From Gemmatimonadota bacterium (GTDB lineage Bacteria; Gemmatimonadota; Gemmatimonadetes; Gemmatimonadales; GWC2-71-9), in assembly GCA_003222135.1 (NCBI GenBank), contig QHUM01000048.1, positions 1 through 61,643 of the forward strand: DNA of 61,643 bases, given 5' to 3'. A program made the translations under genes and the position numbers. Below, piece after piece: positions 26,072-35,100 of the stretch; positions within the stretch are counted from its first letter, which is position 1; the number at the start of each line of letters is the position of its first letter. The notes below the pieces were generated by a model, which ran no database searches, was not told the origin of the DNA, and worked only from the letters and a program-made list of their open reading frames with translations.

Positions 26072-27760
26072 ATGAACTTGCGTCGCGTTTCCGTCGCCTG
26101 GTCGCTGATGCTGCTCTCCTTGATCGGCTGTGACGGGCGCCAGCCCCTCGCGCCGAGCTTCGCCGTCGTGAGCACGCCGGCGGTGCTCACCGCCACTGCG
26201 GTCTGGTTCAGCCAGATAAACCTCGCCTGGCAGGATAACTCGAAAAACGCGAGCGGCTCGGAGGTCTACCGCTCGACCACAGGGCCGAGCGGCACCTTCG
26301 CGCTGCGGAGTTCGACGGGGGCCGGCGTCACCAGCTACCCCGACGGGGGGCTGAGCGGAGCGACACAGTACTGCTACAAGGTCCGTGCTTTCAAGGTGAG
26401 CGGACCCAACAGGAGCTATTCCCCGTTCTCGACGACCGCCTGCGCGACCACGCCGGCCCCACCGGTCCCGCGAGCGCCGTCCGCTGTGAACGCCGTGCCA
26501 CGCTTCTACTTGTTCGACGTCAGCTGGTCCGACAACTCTTCCGACGAGACCGGATTCCGCGTCGAGCGCGCGGCGACCAGCGCCGGGCCCTGGACCGCCG
26601 TCGGTACGACGAGTGCGAACGGGACGTCCCTCGCGGACTACCTCGTGAACTACACGTACGACGACCGGCCGGCCTGCTACCGTGTGTTTGCCGTGAACTC
26701 GTACGGCGACTCCGACCCGTCCAACGTCGACTGCACTGCCATGCCGGCCATGCCGACGAACCTCAAGGCGAACCCGGTTGGTGGCACCTCGGTAGACCTG
26801 TCGTGGACCGACAACTCCGCGGTCGAGGACGGGTTCGGGGTGTGGCGCGCTGGTGGGGGGGCCGACTGGAGCATCGTCGCGACCCTGCCGGCCAACACCA
26901 CGGTCTATCACGACGCCGGGCTGACGGCCGACAACACGTACTTGTACGCGGTGCACGCGATGAAGGATGGCGGATCGTCCTATGACACAGATCCCGTCCA
27001 GGTGGTGCTCGCCACGAAACCGCCCGCCGCTCCATCGGGCCTGGGCGTGCAACCGACGTCGAGCAGCAGCGTGTACGGCTTGTGGCTCGACCAGTCCAGC
27101 AACGAGGCAGGATTCCGCATCGAACGCTCAAGCGACGGCACTGGGAACTGGGTGACGGCCGCCACCACCGCAATCGACGAGTACTACTTCAACGAGGCAG
27201 GATTGTCGGCCGAGCAACAGGCGTGCTATCGGGTGTTCGCGTTCAACAACCTCGGCGACTCGCCACCCTCGAATACCGCCTGCACAACTCCGCCCGCGGG
27301 CCCGACGGGCCTGACCGTGGCTGCGGTCGATGCGACGACCGTGAACCTCGCATGGACCGACAACTCCGCCGTCGAGGATGGCTACGAAGTATGGGTGGAC
27401 GATGGCTACGGAAACGTGTACGCCGTGGCGTCGCTTGCGTCCAACACCACCACCGTCGCTTACGCGGACCCGTACTGCACCTATTGCTACGCGTACTTTG
27501 TCGTGGCCGTCAAGGACGGCGGCTACTCCGACTGGTCAAACGAAGTATTCCCGACGCCGCCAGCGAGCTCCAGCATTGCGCGCGTGCGGTCGACGTCACG
27601 GCCAGCGCCCAACCTCACGCCGTCTCTCAAGCGTGCTGCGGCGACGCCGTCAAGGATGGCGGCTCCGCGACGCCCCCTAGGCCCCACCACGCCGCCCCAC
27701 GGCTCGACGTCGCGAGCGCCGGCCACTCGGCGGCCGATGCAGACGGGAGGTAAGCCATGA
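26072..27760 (+). CDS. lipoprotein with about five fibronectin type III domains
   Basis: A 562-residue lipoprotein (lipobox LSLIGC) from ATG 26072 with GGGAGGG just upstream. About five Fn3-like domains repeat the pattern VDLSWTDNSAVEDGF with CYRVFAVNSYGDS or CYRVFAFNNLGDS. They are probably stabilised by cysteines. The last about 60 residues change character abruptly after PTPPASSSIARVRS to an Arg/Pro/Thr-rich tail, which suggests a frameshift near 27580 with readthrough to the next start. The stop overlaps the next gene (ATGA). The region from 25906 to 26071 upstream shows no gene or clear promoter. Confidence 0.8.
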   Translation: MNLRRVSVAWSLMLLSLIGCDGRQPLAPSFAVVSTPAVLTATAVWFSQINLAWQDNSKNASGSEVYRSTTGPSGTFALRSSTGAGVTSYPDGGLSGATQYCYKVRAFKVSGPNRSYSPFSTTACATTPAPPVPRAPSAVNAVPRFYLFDVSWSDNSSDETGFRVERAATSAGPWTAVGTTSANGTSLADYLVNYTYDDRPACYRVFAVNSYGDSDPSNVDCTAMPAMPTNLKANPVGGTSVDLSWTDNSAVEDGFGVWRAGGGADWSIVATLPANTTVYHDAGLTADNTYLYAVHAMKDGGSSYDTDPVQVVLATKPPAAPSGLGVQPTSSSSVYGLWLDQSSNEAGFRIERSSDGTGNWVTAATTAIDEYYFNEAGLSAEQQACYRVFAFNNLGDSPPSNTACTTPPAGPTGLTVAAVDATTVNLAWTDNSAVEDGYEVWVDDGYGNVYAVASLASNTTTVAYADPYCTYCYAYFVVAVKDGGYSDWSNEVFPTPPASSSIARVRSTSRPAPNLTPSLKRAAATPSRMAAPRRPLGPTTPPHGSTSRAPATRRPMQTGGKP

Positions 27761-28719
27761 ACCGCGTACTGATTACCAACGTGGCGTCGCTCGCGTGCCT
27801 GACGCTGCTCGTCGCATGCGCATCGGAGTCCGGCCCAGCGGCGCCCGGGCTCCAGGCCATGGCGTTCGCCAACTCCGAGTGGTCCGCGCCGGTAAATCTC
27901 GGAGCGACGATCAACTCCACGTTTATCGACGCTCAGCCGAACCTGTCAAAAGATGGACTGAGTTTGTACTTCACGTCCAACCGACCGGCCGGCGGCCAGG
28001 GCGGCAACGACATTTGGGTCGCCCGGCGTGCCTGCGAGGATTGTCCCTGGGAAGCGCCGGTCAACCTCGGGTCCGTCATCAACACCTCCGGCGTCGAAGC
28101 GGGATCGGACCTTTCGGCGGACGGGCATCTGCTGTTCTTCCACAGCAACCGGCCCGGAAGCCTGGGAGGCAACGACATCTACGTGTCGCGGCGAGCGGAC
28201 CCGAATGACGACGTCGGCTGGGGACCGCCGGAGGCGCTCGGACCCGACGTCAACACGTCGGCGGATGAGAACGCGCCCACCTACCTACAGAGCGCAGAGG
28301 ACGGGTCGGCTAACCTCTATTTCACCAGAGGAGATGCGACTACGCAGGCACAGGACCTCTACGTCGCCGCGATAACGCGGGACGGTCAGACCCGCGGCCC
28401 CGCCGTTCTCGCTGTAGAGCTCAACTCGATCGTGAACGACGCGGCACCGACTGTGCGCGCCGATGGCAGGGAGCTGCTGTTTCATTCCCCCCGCTCCGGC
28501 ACGCTCGGATTTGCGGATCTCTGGGTCGCCACTCGCCAAAGCGTCCGCGAGCCGTGGTCCACACCGGTGAATCTCGGAGCGCCGTTGAACACGACGGCGT
28601 TCGACCAGCAACCGAGTCTCTCGCATGACGGCCGGACGCTCGTGTGGGCCTCCGATCGACCGCTCGGCGTGGGTGGCCTCGACATCTGGATGGCCACCCG
28701 CACGCCGAGCGCGCACTAA
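27757..28719 (+). CDS. PD40 beta-propeller lipoprotein, copy 1
   Basis: A 320-residue lipoprotein (lipobox LLVAC) with PD40/WD40-like blades: PNLSKDGLSLYFTSNRPAGG, SDLSADGHLLFFHSNRPGS and PSLSHDGRTLVWASDRP, with NDIWVARR or NDIYVSRR in between. It is clearly paralogous to the protein at 30376 (SAPVNLG, SLYF, NDIYVSRR in the same order). The start overlaps the Fn3 lipoprotein stop by 4 nt. Such propellers bind ligands or partner proteins at the envelope; the partner is unknown. Confidence 0.85.
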   Translation: MNRVLITNVASLACLTLLVACASESGPAAPGLQAMAFANSEWSAPVNLGATINSTFIDAQPNLSKDGLSLYFTSNRPAGGQGGNDIWVARRACEDCPWEAPVNLGSVINTSGVEAGSDLSADGHLLFFHSNRPGSLGGNDIYVSRRADPNDDVGWGPPEALGPDVNTSADENAPTYLQSAEDGSANLYFTRGDATTQAQDLYVAAITRDGQTRGPAVLAVELNSIVNDAAPTVRADGRELLFHSPRSGTLGFADLWVATRQSVREPWSTPVNLGAPLNTTAFDQQPSLSHDGRTLVWASDRPLGVGGLDIWMATRTPSAH

Positions 28720-28804
28720 GACCTGGCGCCGGCGTTGACGCCCGGTTGACGCCCGCGTCGCATCCTCGGTCCCCGTGGATTCGCCACGGCGTTACGTTTC
28801 GGCC

Positions 28805-29268
28805 ATGCCGCCAGCGGCCATGCAGACGGCGGACGACCTGCTCCATTTCCGCGAGCCCGGCAAAACGGCTGAGCTCGTGCGCGGGGTGCTGATCGTGCGG
28901 GAGCCCCCCGGGACCGGCCACGCGCCCGCGCCGCACGGCTCACCTTGCGAGTGGGCGCCTTCGTCGAACGGCACGACCTGGGCCACGTGTTCGCTCAGGA
29001 TACGGGCTTCAAGATCGAGCGTGACCCCGACACCGTGCGGGCGCCGGACGTCGCCTTCGTGGCGCGCGAGGGGCTGGTGCACATCCCGCAGGAAGGCTAT
29101 GCCGAGCTCGCGCCCGACTGGGTGGCCGAGATCCTCTCACCCAGCGACAGCCCCGGCGAAGTGCTGGAGAAGGTGGGTCAGTGGCTGAGCGCGGGCGTGC
29201 GGGTCGTGTGGCTCCTCGACCAGGTCCGGCGGGACGCGCGCATTTACCGCGCGGACGGCACGGACCGC
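28805..29268 (+). pseudogene. broken Uma2-family nuclease-like gene
   Basis: The N-terminal part (TADDLLHFREPGKTAELVRG, LIVREPPGTGH) is in one frame. The rest (LGHVFAQDTGFKIERDPDTV, RAPDVAFVA, WVAEILSPSDSPGEVLEKVG, VVWLLDQVRRDARIYRADG) continues in another, so one indel lies near 28915-28925. Compared with the intact copy at 31441-32001 the C-terminal about 25 residues are lost: the sequence stops matching near 29262-29270, where a vapC start on the other strand begins. Frameshift and truncation make this a pseudogene. Confidence 0.8.
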
Positions 29269-29540
29269 GCTGTCCCAGAACTTCATCGGCCGCTATGCCG
29301 CTCCTCGCGCAGGGCGTCGAGCACACTGGCCTTAGGCCGCGGCGCCGCGGCGCGCAGGCGCTCGAGGAACAGGGGTCGCGTCGCCCGCCGCACGAGACCC
29401 GCCCGCTCCAAGCGCACCAGGCGGTCATCCGCCGCTACTCCGTCGCGACGCCCGCCACCAACCCCTTCCAGACCTGCCACCGCCTCGTCCCGATCGAAGA
29501 TGAGGAATCGTACTGGCGCAAGCCTTGCCGCGCCACCGCG
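29262..29540 (-). pseudogene. vapBC toxin-antitoxin remnant
   Basis: On the minus strand the end of an antitoxin-like protein can be read (ADDRLVRLERAGLVRRATRP, ASVLDALREERHSGR), stopping at 29283. The stop overlaps an ATG at 29286 (ATGA), from which MKFWDS follows, the usual start of VapC PIN-domain toxins with the first catalytic Asp. After these six codons similarity ends at the junction with the broken Uma2 gene. The antitoxin N-terminus is also lost. Family assignment rests on the motifs and the typical overlap. Confidence 0.6.
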
Positions 29541-29557
29541 ATAGCCCTGAGCAGGGC

Positions 29558-29585
29558 TTGACGCCCTCACCGGCCGCCTTATATC
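29558..29585 (+). promoter_or_regulatory. promoter upstream of the broken sigma factor
   Basis: TTGACG (29558-29563) and TATATC (29580-29585) are separated by 16 nt and lie just upstream of the second sigma gene (ATG 29611). The gene behind it is broken, but transcription could continue to the PD40 lipoprotein at 30376. Confidence 0.5.
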
Positions 29586-29610
29586 CAGCGCCACGCCGTG
29601 CGGGGGCGCG

Positions 29611-30283
29611 ATGGAAGACTGGGTGATCGAGCTGCAAGGTGGCCGGCCGGAAGCCGCGTGGGACCGGTTGCTGGAGCGGTACCGCCGGCTGATCTTCGCG
29701 GCGATCCGGCATTACGCTCAGGACTACGACGAGGTCATGGACGTCTTCGCGCGGGTGTGCGAGGTCCTGCGCGAGGACGACCTCGCGCGGCTGCGCTGCT
29801 ACGTCGAGCAACCGATCCACAGCGCCCGCTTCTCCACCTGGCTGGTCACCGTCGTCCGCCACCTCACGATCGACTGGTTCCGCCATCGCCACGGCCGGCG
29901 TCGACTCTCGGCCCTGGCGGAGCGCCTGCCGGCCCTGCGGCGCCGCATCTTCGAGCTGGTGTTCTTCGAGCGCCGCAGCAGCGTCGAGGCGTACGAACTG
30001 CTCCGCGCCCGCGAGGCGCCGGATCTCCCGTTCGGCCGGTTCTTGAGCGAGCTACGCGAGACGCACAAGGCGGCAACAGCGGGGCGCCGTGGGCGGGTGC
30101 TGCGCGAGCTCGGTCCGCCGCCGGCGCCCGAACCGCAGCGCGGCGGACGGCCGTCCGGCCGCCGAGGCCGCTCGCCTCCTCGGCCTCCCAAATCCCAAGG
30201 CTCTCTACAGCCGGGTACACCGGGCACTCGGCACGCTGCGGCGAAGCTTGGAGCAGACCGGCATTCACTCAGGAGACTTGTAG
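29611..30283 (+). pseudogene. broken sigma factor, paralogue of the 15570 gene
   Basis: The first about 170 residues match the sigma factor at 15570 closely (start MEDWVIELQGGRPEAAW, then RYRRLIFAAIRHYAQDYDEV and FSTWLVTVVRHLTIDWFRHR). After VLRELGPPPAPEP the frame goes into Arg/Pro-rich nonsense and ends at 30309. The region 4 helix-turn-helix (AARLLGLPNPKALYSRVHRA) continues in another frame to a stop at 30281-30283. Against the intact copy about 35-40 codons of region 4 are also missing at the break, so this looks like a deletion that shifted the frame. Confidence 0.8.
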
Positions 30284-30375
30284 CAACCCTCCCGCCGCGG
30301 TCCGTCTAAAGGGGCGTGCGGAGACTTCCACGGTTCCCACCCGCACGCTGCGACGACCTTAAGCGAGGAGGGTCC

Positions 30376-31434
30376 ATGAGGTCCGCATCCGCACACGGCG
30401 CGCTGCTGCTCGCGCTCGCCCTGGCCAGCTGCCGCGACGACTCGACCAGCGCGCCCACCCAGCCGGTCCCCCCAGGTCTGCTCGCTTCGCGGCATGAAGC
30501 CGACGATCCGCTCCAGTTTTCCGACTGGTCCGCGCCGGTCAACCTCGGCCCACCTGTCAACACAGCCTTCATCGAGCAGGCCGCGTCCCTCTCCAGGGAC
30601 GGGCTCAGCCTCTATTTTCACTGCGGCAACTGCCCGGGGAGTATCGGCGGGGCCGACATCTACGTCTCACAGCGAGCGCATACCGACGATCCCTGGGGGC
30701 CGCCGCGGAATCTGGGCCCCACCATCAATACCACCGCCAACGAGCAAGCGCCCAGGCTGTCTAGCGACGGGCGCCGTTTGTTCTTCAGCAGTGACCGCCC
30801 GGGAGGTATTGGCGGTCACGACATCTACGTCTCTCGACGTCACGACTGGCGAGACGACTTCGCGTGGCAGCCTCCGGTGAATCTCCGGGGTGGCGTCAAC
30901 GGCACCGATGATGACCAAACCCCGGACCCCTTTGAGGACCACGCGACGAGTATCCTGTTCTTCGGGTCGGGGCCGATCGGCACAGGCGCGACCGACATCT
31001 ACTCGAGCACCCTGCTGTCGGACGGATCCTACGGGCCGCGCGCGCCGGTTGTCGAACTCAACTCGACGTCTGTCGACCGGCAACCCGCCATCCGGCGGGA
31101 CGGCTTAGAGATCTTCTTCGCCAGCGATCGCACGGGGACGCTCGGCGCTCTCGACCTGTGGGTTGCAACGCGCGCCAGCACGTCAGATCCCTGGTCGCCT
31201 CCTGTGAATCTCGGGCCGACTGTCAACACGACACTGGTCGATGCTCGCCCCGCCCTGTCGTTCGACGGCACGACCCTCTACTTCCAGTCGACCCGCCCGG
31301 GCGCCGTTGGGTGCACCAGTTCCACCGGACCGTGCGTGTTCGACATCTGGGTCACCACGCGCACTAGGCTCCACGCGCCGGACGACGACCGCGGCCACCG
31401 TGGCCGACCCCACCACGATCGGCACGAGCACTGA
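30376..31434 (+). CDS. PD40 beta-propeller lipoprotein, copy 2
   Basis: A 352-residue lipoprotein (lipobox LALASC) from ATG 30376 with GGAGGG upstream. PD40 blades: ASLSRDGLSLYFHCGNCPGS, PRLSSDGRRLFFSSDRPGG and PALSFDGTTLYFQSTRPG, with ADIYVSQR and HDIYVSRR. It parallels the protein at 27757 and probably arose with it by duplication. A His/Asp-rich tail (HAPDDDRGHRGRP) closes the protein. It ends 6 bp before the convergent Uma2 gene. Confidence 0.85.
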   Translation: MRSASAHGALLLALALASCRDDSTSAPTQPVPPGLLASRHEADDPLQFSDWSAPVNLGPPVNTAFIEQAASLSRDGLSLYFHCGNCPGSIGGADIYVSQRAHTDDPWGPPRNLGPTINTTANEQAPRLSSDGRRLFFSSDRPGGIGGHDIYVSRRHDWRDDFAWQPPVNLRGGVNGTDDDQTPDPFEDHATSILFFGSGPIGTGATDIYSSTLLSDGSYGPRAPVVELNSTSVDRQPAIRRDGLEIFFASDRTGTLGALDLWVATRASTSDPWSPPVNLGPTVNTTLVDARPALSFDGTTLYFQSTRPGAVGCTSSTGPCVFDIWVTTRTRLHAPDDDRGHRGRPHHDRHEH

Positions 31435-31440
31435 GGAGGC

Positions 31441-32001
31441 TTAGCGAGCCAGAACGGCCCGTAGGGGACAGGCAAATCCCGGGAGCACGTCCTCGCCATC
31501 CAGCGAATCGTGCTCCCGCAGGATCGAGAGGCTCCCGTCGCGCCGGTAGACCCGAGCCTCCGACCGCTCGGGGTCGATCACCCACACGAGCTTCGTCCCC
31601 GCCCCGAGCCAGTCCGCCACCTTGGCGAGCACGTCCGCGGGTCGGTCGTCGGGCGACAGGATTTCCGCGAGTAGATCGGGCGCCAGCTCCGCGTATCCCT
31701 GCGCCTGGATGAGCCCCGTACGGTCGCGTGCGACGAACGCGACGTCCGGCGCGCGCACCGTGTCGGGATCGGATCCGATCTTGAACCCCGTGTCCTGAGC
31801 GAACACCAAGCCCAGCCCGTGCCGACGGACAAAGTCGCCCAAGAGGTAAGCCAGGTTCGCCGCGACGGCCCCGTGCCAGGTCCCGGGGGGCTCCCGCACC
31901 ATGAGTTGCCCCCGCACGAGCTCGACCTGCTTGTCCGGAATGGACATGCGCTCGACGTCTGCGGCAGTCAGTGGAAGCGAGGCGCTCACACTGCGCAACA
32001 T
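31441..32001 (-). CDS. Uma2-family endonuclease-like protein
   Basis: A 186-residue intact member of the Uma2 (DUF820) family, which has a PD-(D/E)xK nuclease-like fold. Visible family segments: VELVRGQLMVREPPGTWHG, LGLVFAQDTGFKIGSDPDTV, RAPDVAFVAR, LLAEILSPDDRPADVLAKV and KLVWVIDPERSEARVYRRDG. The Asp of APDVAF and the Glu/Asp of AEILSP and VWVIDP are the expected metal-site residues. The ATG at 32001 has GAGGTGAT upstream. The cellular role of the family is not settled. A broken paralogue lies at 28805-29268. Confidence 0.85.
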   Translation of the reverse strand: MLRSVSASLPLTAADVERMSIPDKQVELVRGQLMVREPPGTWHGAVAANLAYLLGDFVRRHGLGLVFAQDTGFKIGSDPDTVRAPDVAFVARDRTGLIQAQGYAELAPDLLAEILSPDDRPADVLAKVADWLGAGTKLVWVIDPERSEARVYRRDGSLSILREHDSLDGEDVLPGFACPLRAVLAR

Positions 32002-32159
32002 ATCACCTCGCTAGGCGGCAGACCACAACTGTAGCGCGGTGCGTCAACGCGCGATCAACGGCCCAGCTCCAGCCGAGCGGGGGACTAACGCCCGGCCCCC
32101 CTCGCGCGTATTTCTTTCGGTGCGCCGTCGCACCCTTCCACTTCATTCCTGAGGCCGTC

Positions 32160-35100
32160 ATGTCCCGACGCCGCTGGGCCCGTTTCGCCGTCCTCGCGCT
32201 CGTCTCCCCCGCCCTGCCGCCCCTGGCCGCGCAGACCGCCGCCCCACTCGACTCCACCCTGCTCGCCGGGTTCCGCTGGCGCAACGTCGGACCGGCCAAC
32301 ATGGGCGGGCGCGTGTCGAGCGTCGTGGGTATCCCGAGCCCCTCGAAGACGTTCTTCGTCGCCGGGGCCGCGGGCGGGATTTGGAAGACCACCAACGCCG
32401 GGACGTCATTCCGGCCGGTGTTCGACAACCAGCCCTGTATTTCGATGGGCGAGCTGGCGATCGCGCCGAGCGACACGCTGCAGGTGTGGGCGGGCACCGG
32501 GGAGGAAGACTCCCGCAACACGATCTCCCCGGGCTGCGGCATCTTCAAGTCGAGCGACGGCGGGCTCACCTGGAAGCTCGCGGGCCTCGAGAAGACCGGC
32601 GCCATCGGCCGCATCGTGGTGCACCCGACCAACCCGAACATCGTGTACGTCGCGGCGCTCGGCCAAGCCTGGACCGCGAACCCCGAGCGCGGCCTCTACA
32701 AGACGACCGACGGCGGCCAGACGTGGCAGCTCGTCAAATTCATCAGCGACAAGGCGGGGTTCATCGATATCGCCATGGACCCCACCAACCCCGAGGTGCT
32801 GTTCGCCTCGAGCTGGGAGCGGGTGCGGGGACCCTATTTCCTGAAGAGCGGGGGCCCGGGCAGCGCTCTGTGGAAGACCGGTGACGGCGGCAAGACGTGG
32901 ACCGAAGTGAAAGCCGGCGGCTTCCCGGAAACGATGAAAGGCCGCATCGGCCTCGCCATCGCGCCGAGCGATGCGAAGGTGGTGTACGCCCTGGTCGAAG
33001 CGGATACCGCGCCTAATCAGAAGACCGATAAAGCCAACGCCGCGCAGAAGCGGCCCTCCGGTCTGTACCGCTCGGCCGACGGCGGAGCGACGTGGACCAA
33101 GACGAACGACAACGACGTCCGCCCCTTCTATTACTCTCAAGTCCGCGTCGATCCGAAGGACCCGAATCGCGTGTACTGGTCGTCCACGCCGGTCAACTAC
33201 TCGAACGACGGCGGCAAGACCGTCGGCCTGGCAACGCAGGGGATCCACGTCGACCATCACGCGATGTGGATCGACCCCACCGATGCGAGCCACATTATCG
33301 TGGGCGACGACGGTGGCGTGTCGCAGACGTGGGACAAGGGTGGGAACTACGACTTTGTGAACGTCATCACGCTGGCGCAGCCGTACATCGTCAGCTACGA
33401 CATGGCGTTCCCCTATCACGTGTGCGCTGGGCTGCAGGACAACGGCTCCTGGTGCGGGCCGAGCCGCCATCGCCAGGGCGCCGTGACCAACGCCGACTGG
33501 ATCACCATCGGCGGCGGCGACGGCTTCTACACCGCCCAGGACCCGACCGACCCGAACATCGTCTACTCGGAATCCCAGGGCGGCAACATGGGGCGCCTGA
33601 ACCTCGCCACGGGCGAGCGCACCTCGCTCCAGAAGCCCAATTGGCGGCCGCGCTACCAGGTGTTCGAGGATTCGATCATCATCGAGCGCCCCGACACGAC
33701 CAAACCGTCCACGTCGACGCAGCAGAAGCGTCTCGCCGATCTGCGCCGGCGTCAGCTCGCGGACTCGGCCGAGGCCGATCTGCGCTGGAACTGGAACACG
33801 CCGTTCTTCCTCTCACCGCACTCGCCGACGACGTTTTACGCCGGCTCGAACAAGGTGATGAAGTCCACCAATCGCGGCGAGAGCCTCTATCCCGTCTCCC
33901 CCGACCTCACCACGCGCGACACCATGAAGATCGGCGTCAGCACGCACACGACGGGCGGGATCACCCCCGACGTCACCGGCGCGGAGACGTTCTGCACCAT
34001 CGTGGCGCTCGCCGAGTCGCCGGTCCGCCCCGGCCTCTTGTACGCGGGCACGGACGACGGCAACGTCTGGCTCACGCGCAACGACGGCGGCAACTGGGAG
34101 AATCTCACGGGTCGGTTCCCCGGCGTGCCGGCGGGCACCTACGTGAGCCGCATCGAGCCTTCGCACTTCGACACGGCCACTTTCTACGTGACGTTCGACG
34201 GCCACCGCACCAACAACTTCGCGCCCTACGTCTACGTCACCACGGACTTCGGCAAGACGTTCACGGCGATCAGCCACAACCTGCCGACCGGGGGACCGGA
34301 CTACGTGCACGTGGTGCGCGAGGATCCATTCAACCGCACCGTGCTGTACGTCGGGACCGACGTGGGCGCGTACGTTTCGCGCGACCGCGGCGCGTCGTGG
34401 CAGAAGTTCATGACCGGCTTGCCCGTCGTGCCGGTGCACGACCTCAAGGTCCACCCGCGCGAGCACGAGCTGATCGCGGCGACGCACGGCCGGGGGATCT
34501 GGATCGTGGACGTGGCGGCGCTCGAGCAGCTCGCGGACAGCGTGCTCGCGGCGAGCGCATACTTGTTCGAGCCCAAGACGGCCTACGAGTACGGCGAGGC
34601 CGTGCGCGCCAATACGAGCGGGGGTCACAAGCAGTTCGTCTCGCCCAGCCCGCAATACGGCGCCGAGATCGTCTACCGGCTGACCGGCGGCGACCGGCGC
34701 ACGCAGACCAAGGTCGTGATCCGAGACGTGCGCGGCGACACGGTGCGCACCGTCAACGGCCCGGGCGGGGCGGGACTGCACCGCGCGACCTGGGGATTCC
34801 AGGGTCGCACGCCACCCCCGCAGCCGCTGTCCCCCTCGCAGCGCCGGGACTCGACGCTGATCGTGCGTCGCATCCAAGTGGTGTTTGACTCGCTCGAGAA
34901 GGCGGGCACGAATGCGCAGATGCTCGGGCCCTTGAAGACGGCCCTGCTGGCCGGTGATCTGCAGGGCCTCGCGCAGCGATTCGGGTTCGGAGGTGGTGGC
35001 GGTGGCGGTGGCGGTGGCGGTGGGGGTGCTGTGACGTTAAGCGCCGCGCGGTTCGTTGAGCGCCCGGGTGAGACGACGCCCCGCGCGCCCGGGGCGACGG

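Noticed and set aside
28805..29540. One continuous gene made of Uma2 plus downstream sequence
   Set aside because: The frame changes near 28920, and after about 29268 the sequence reads as a vapBC end on the other strand.
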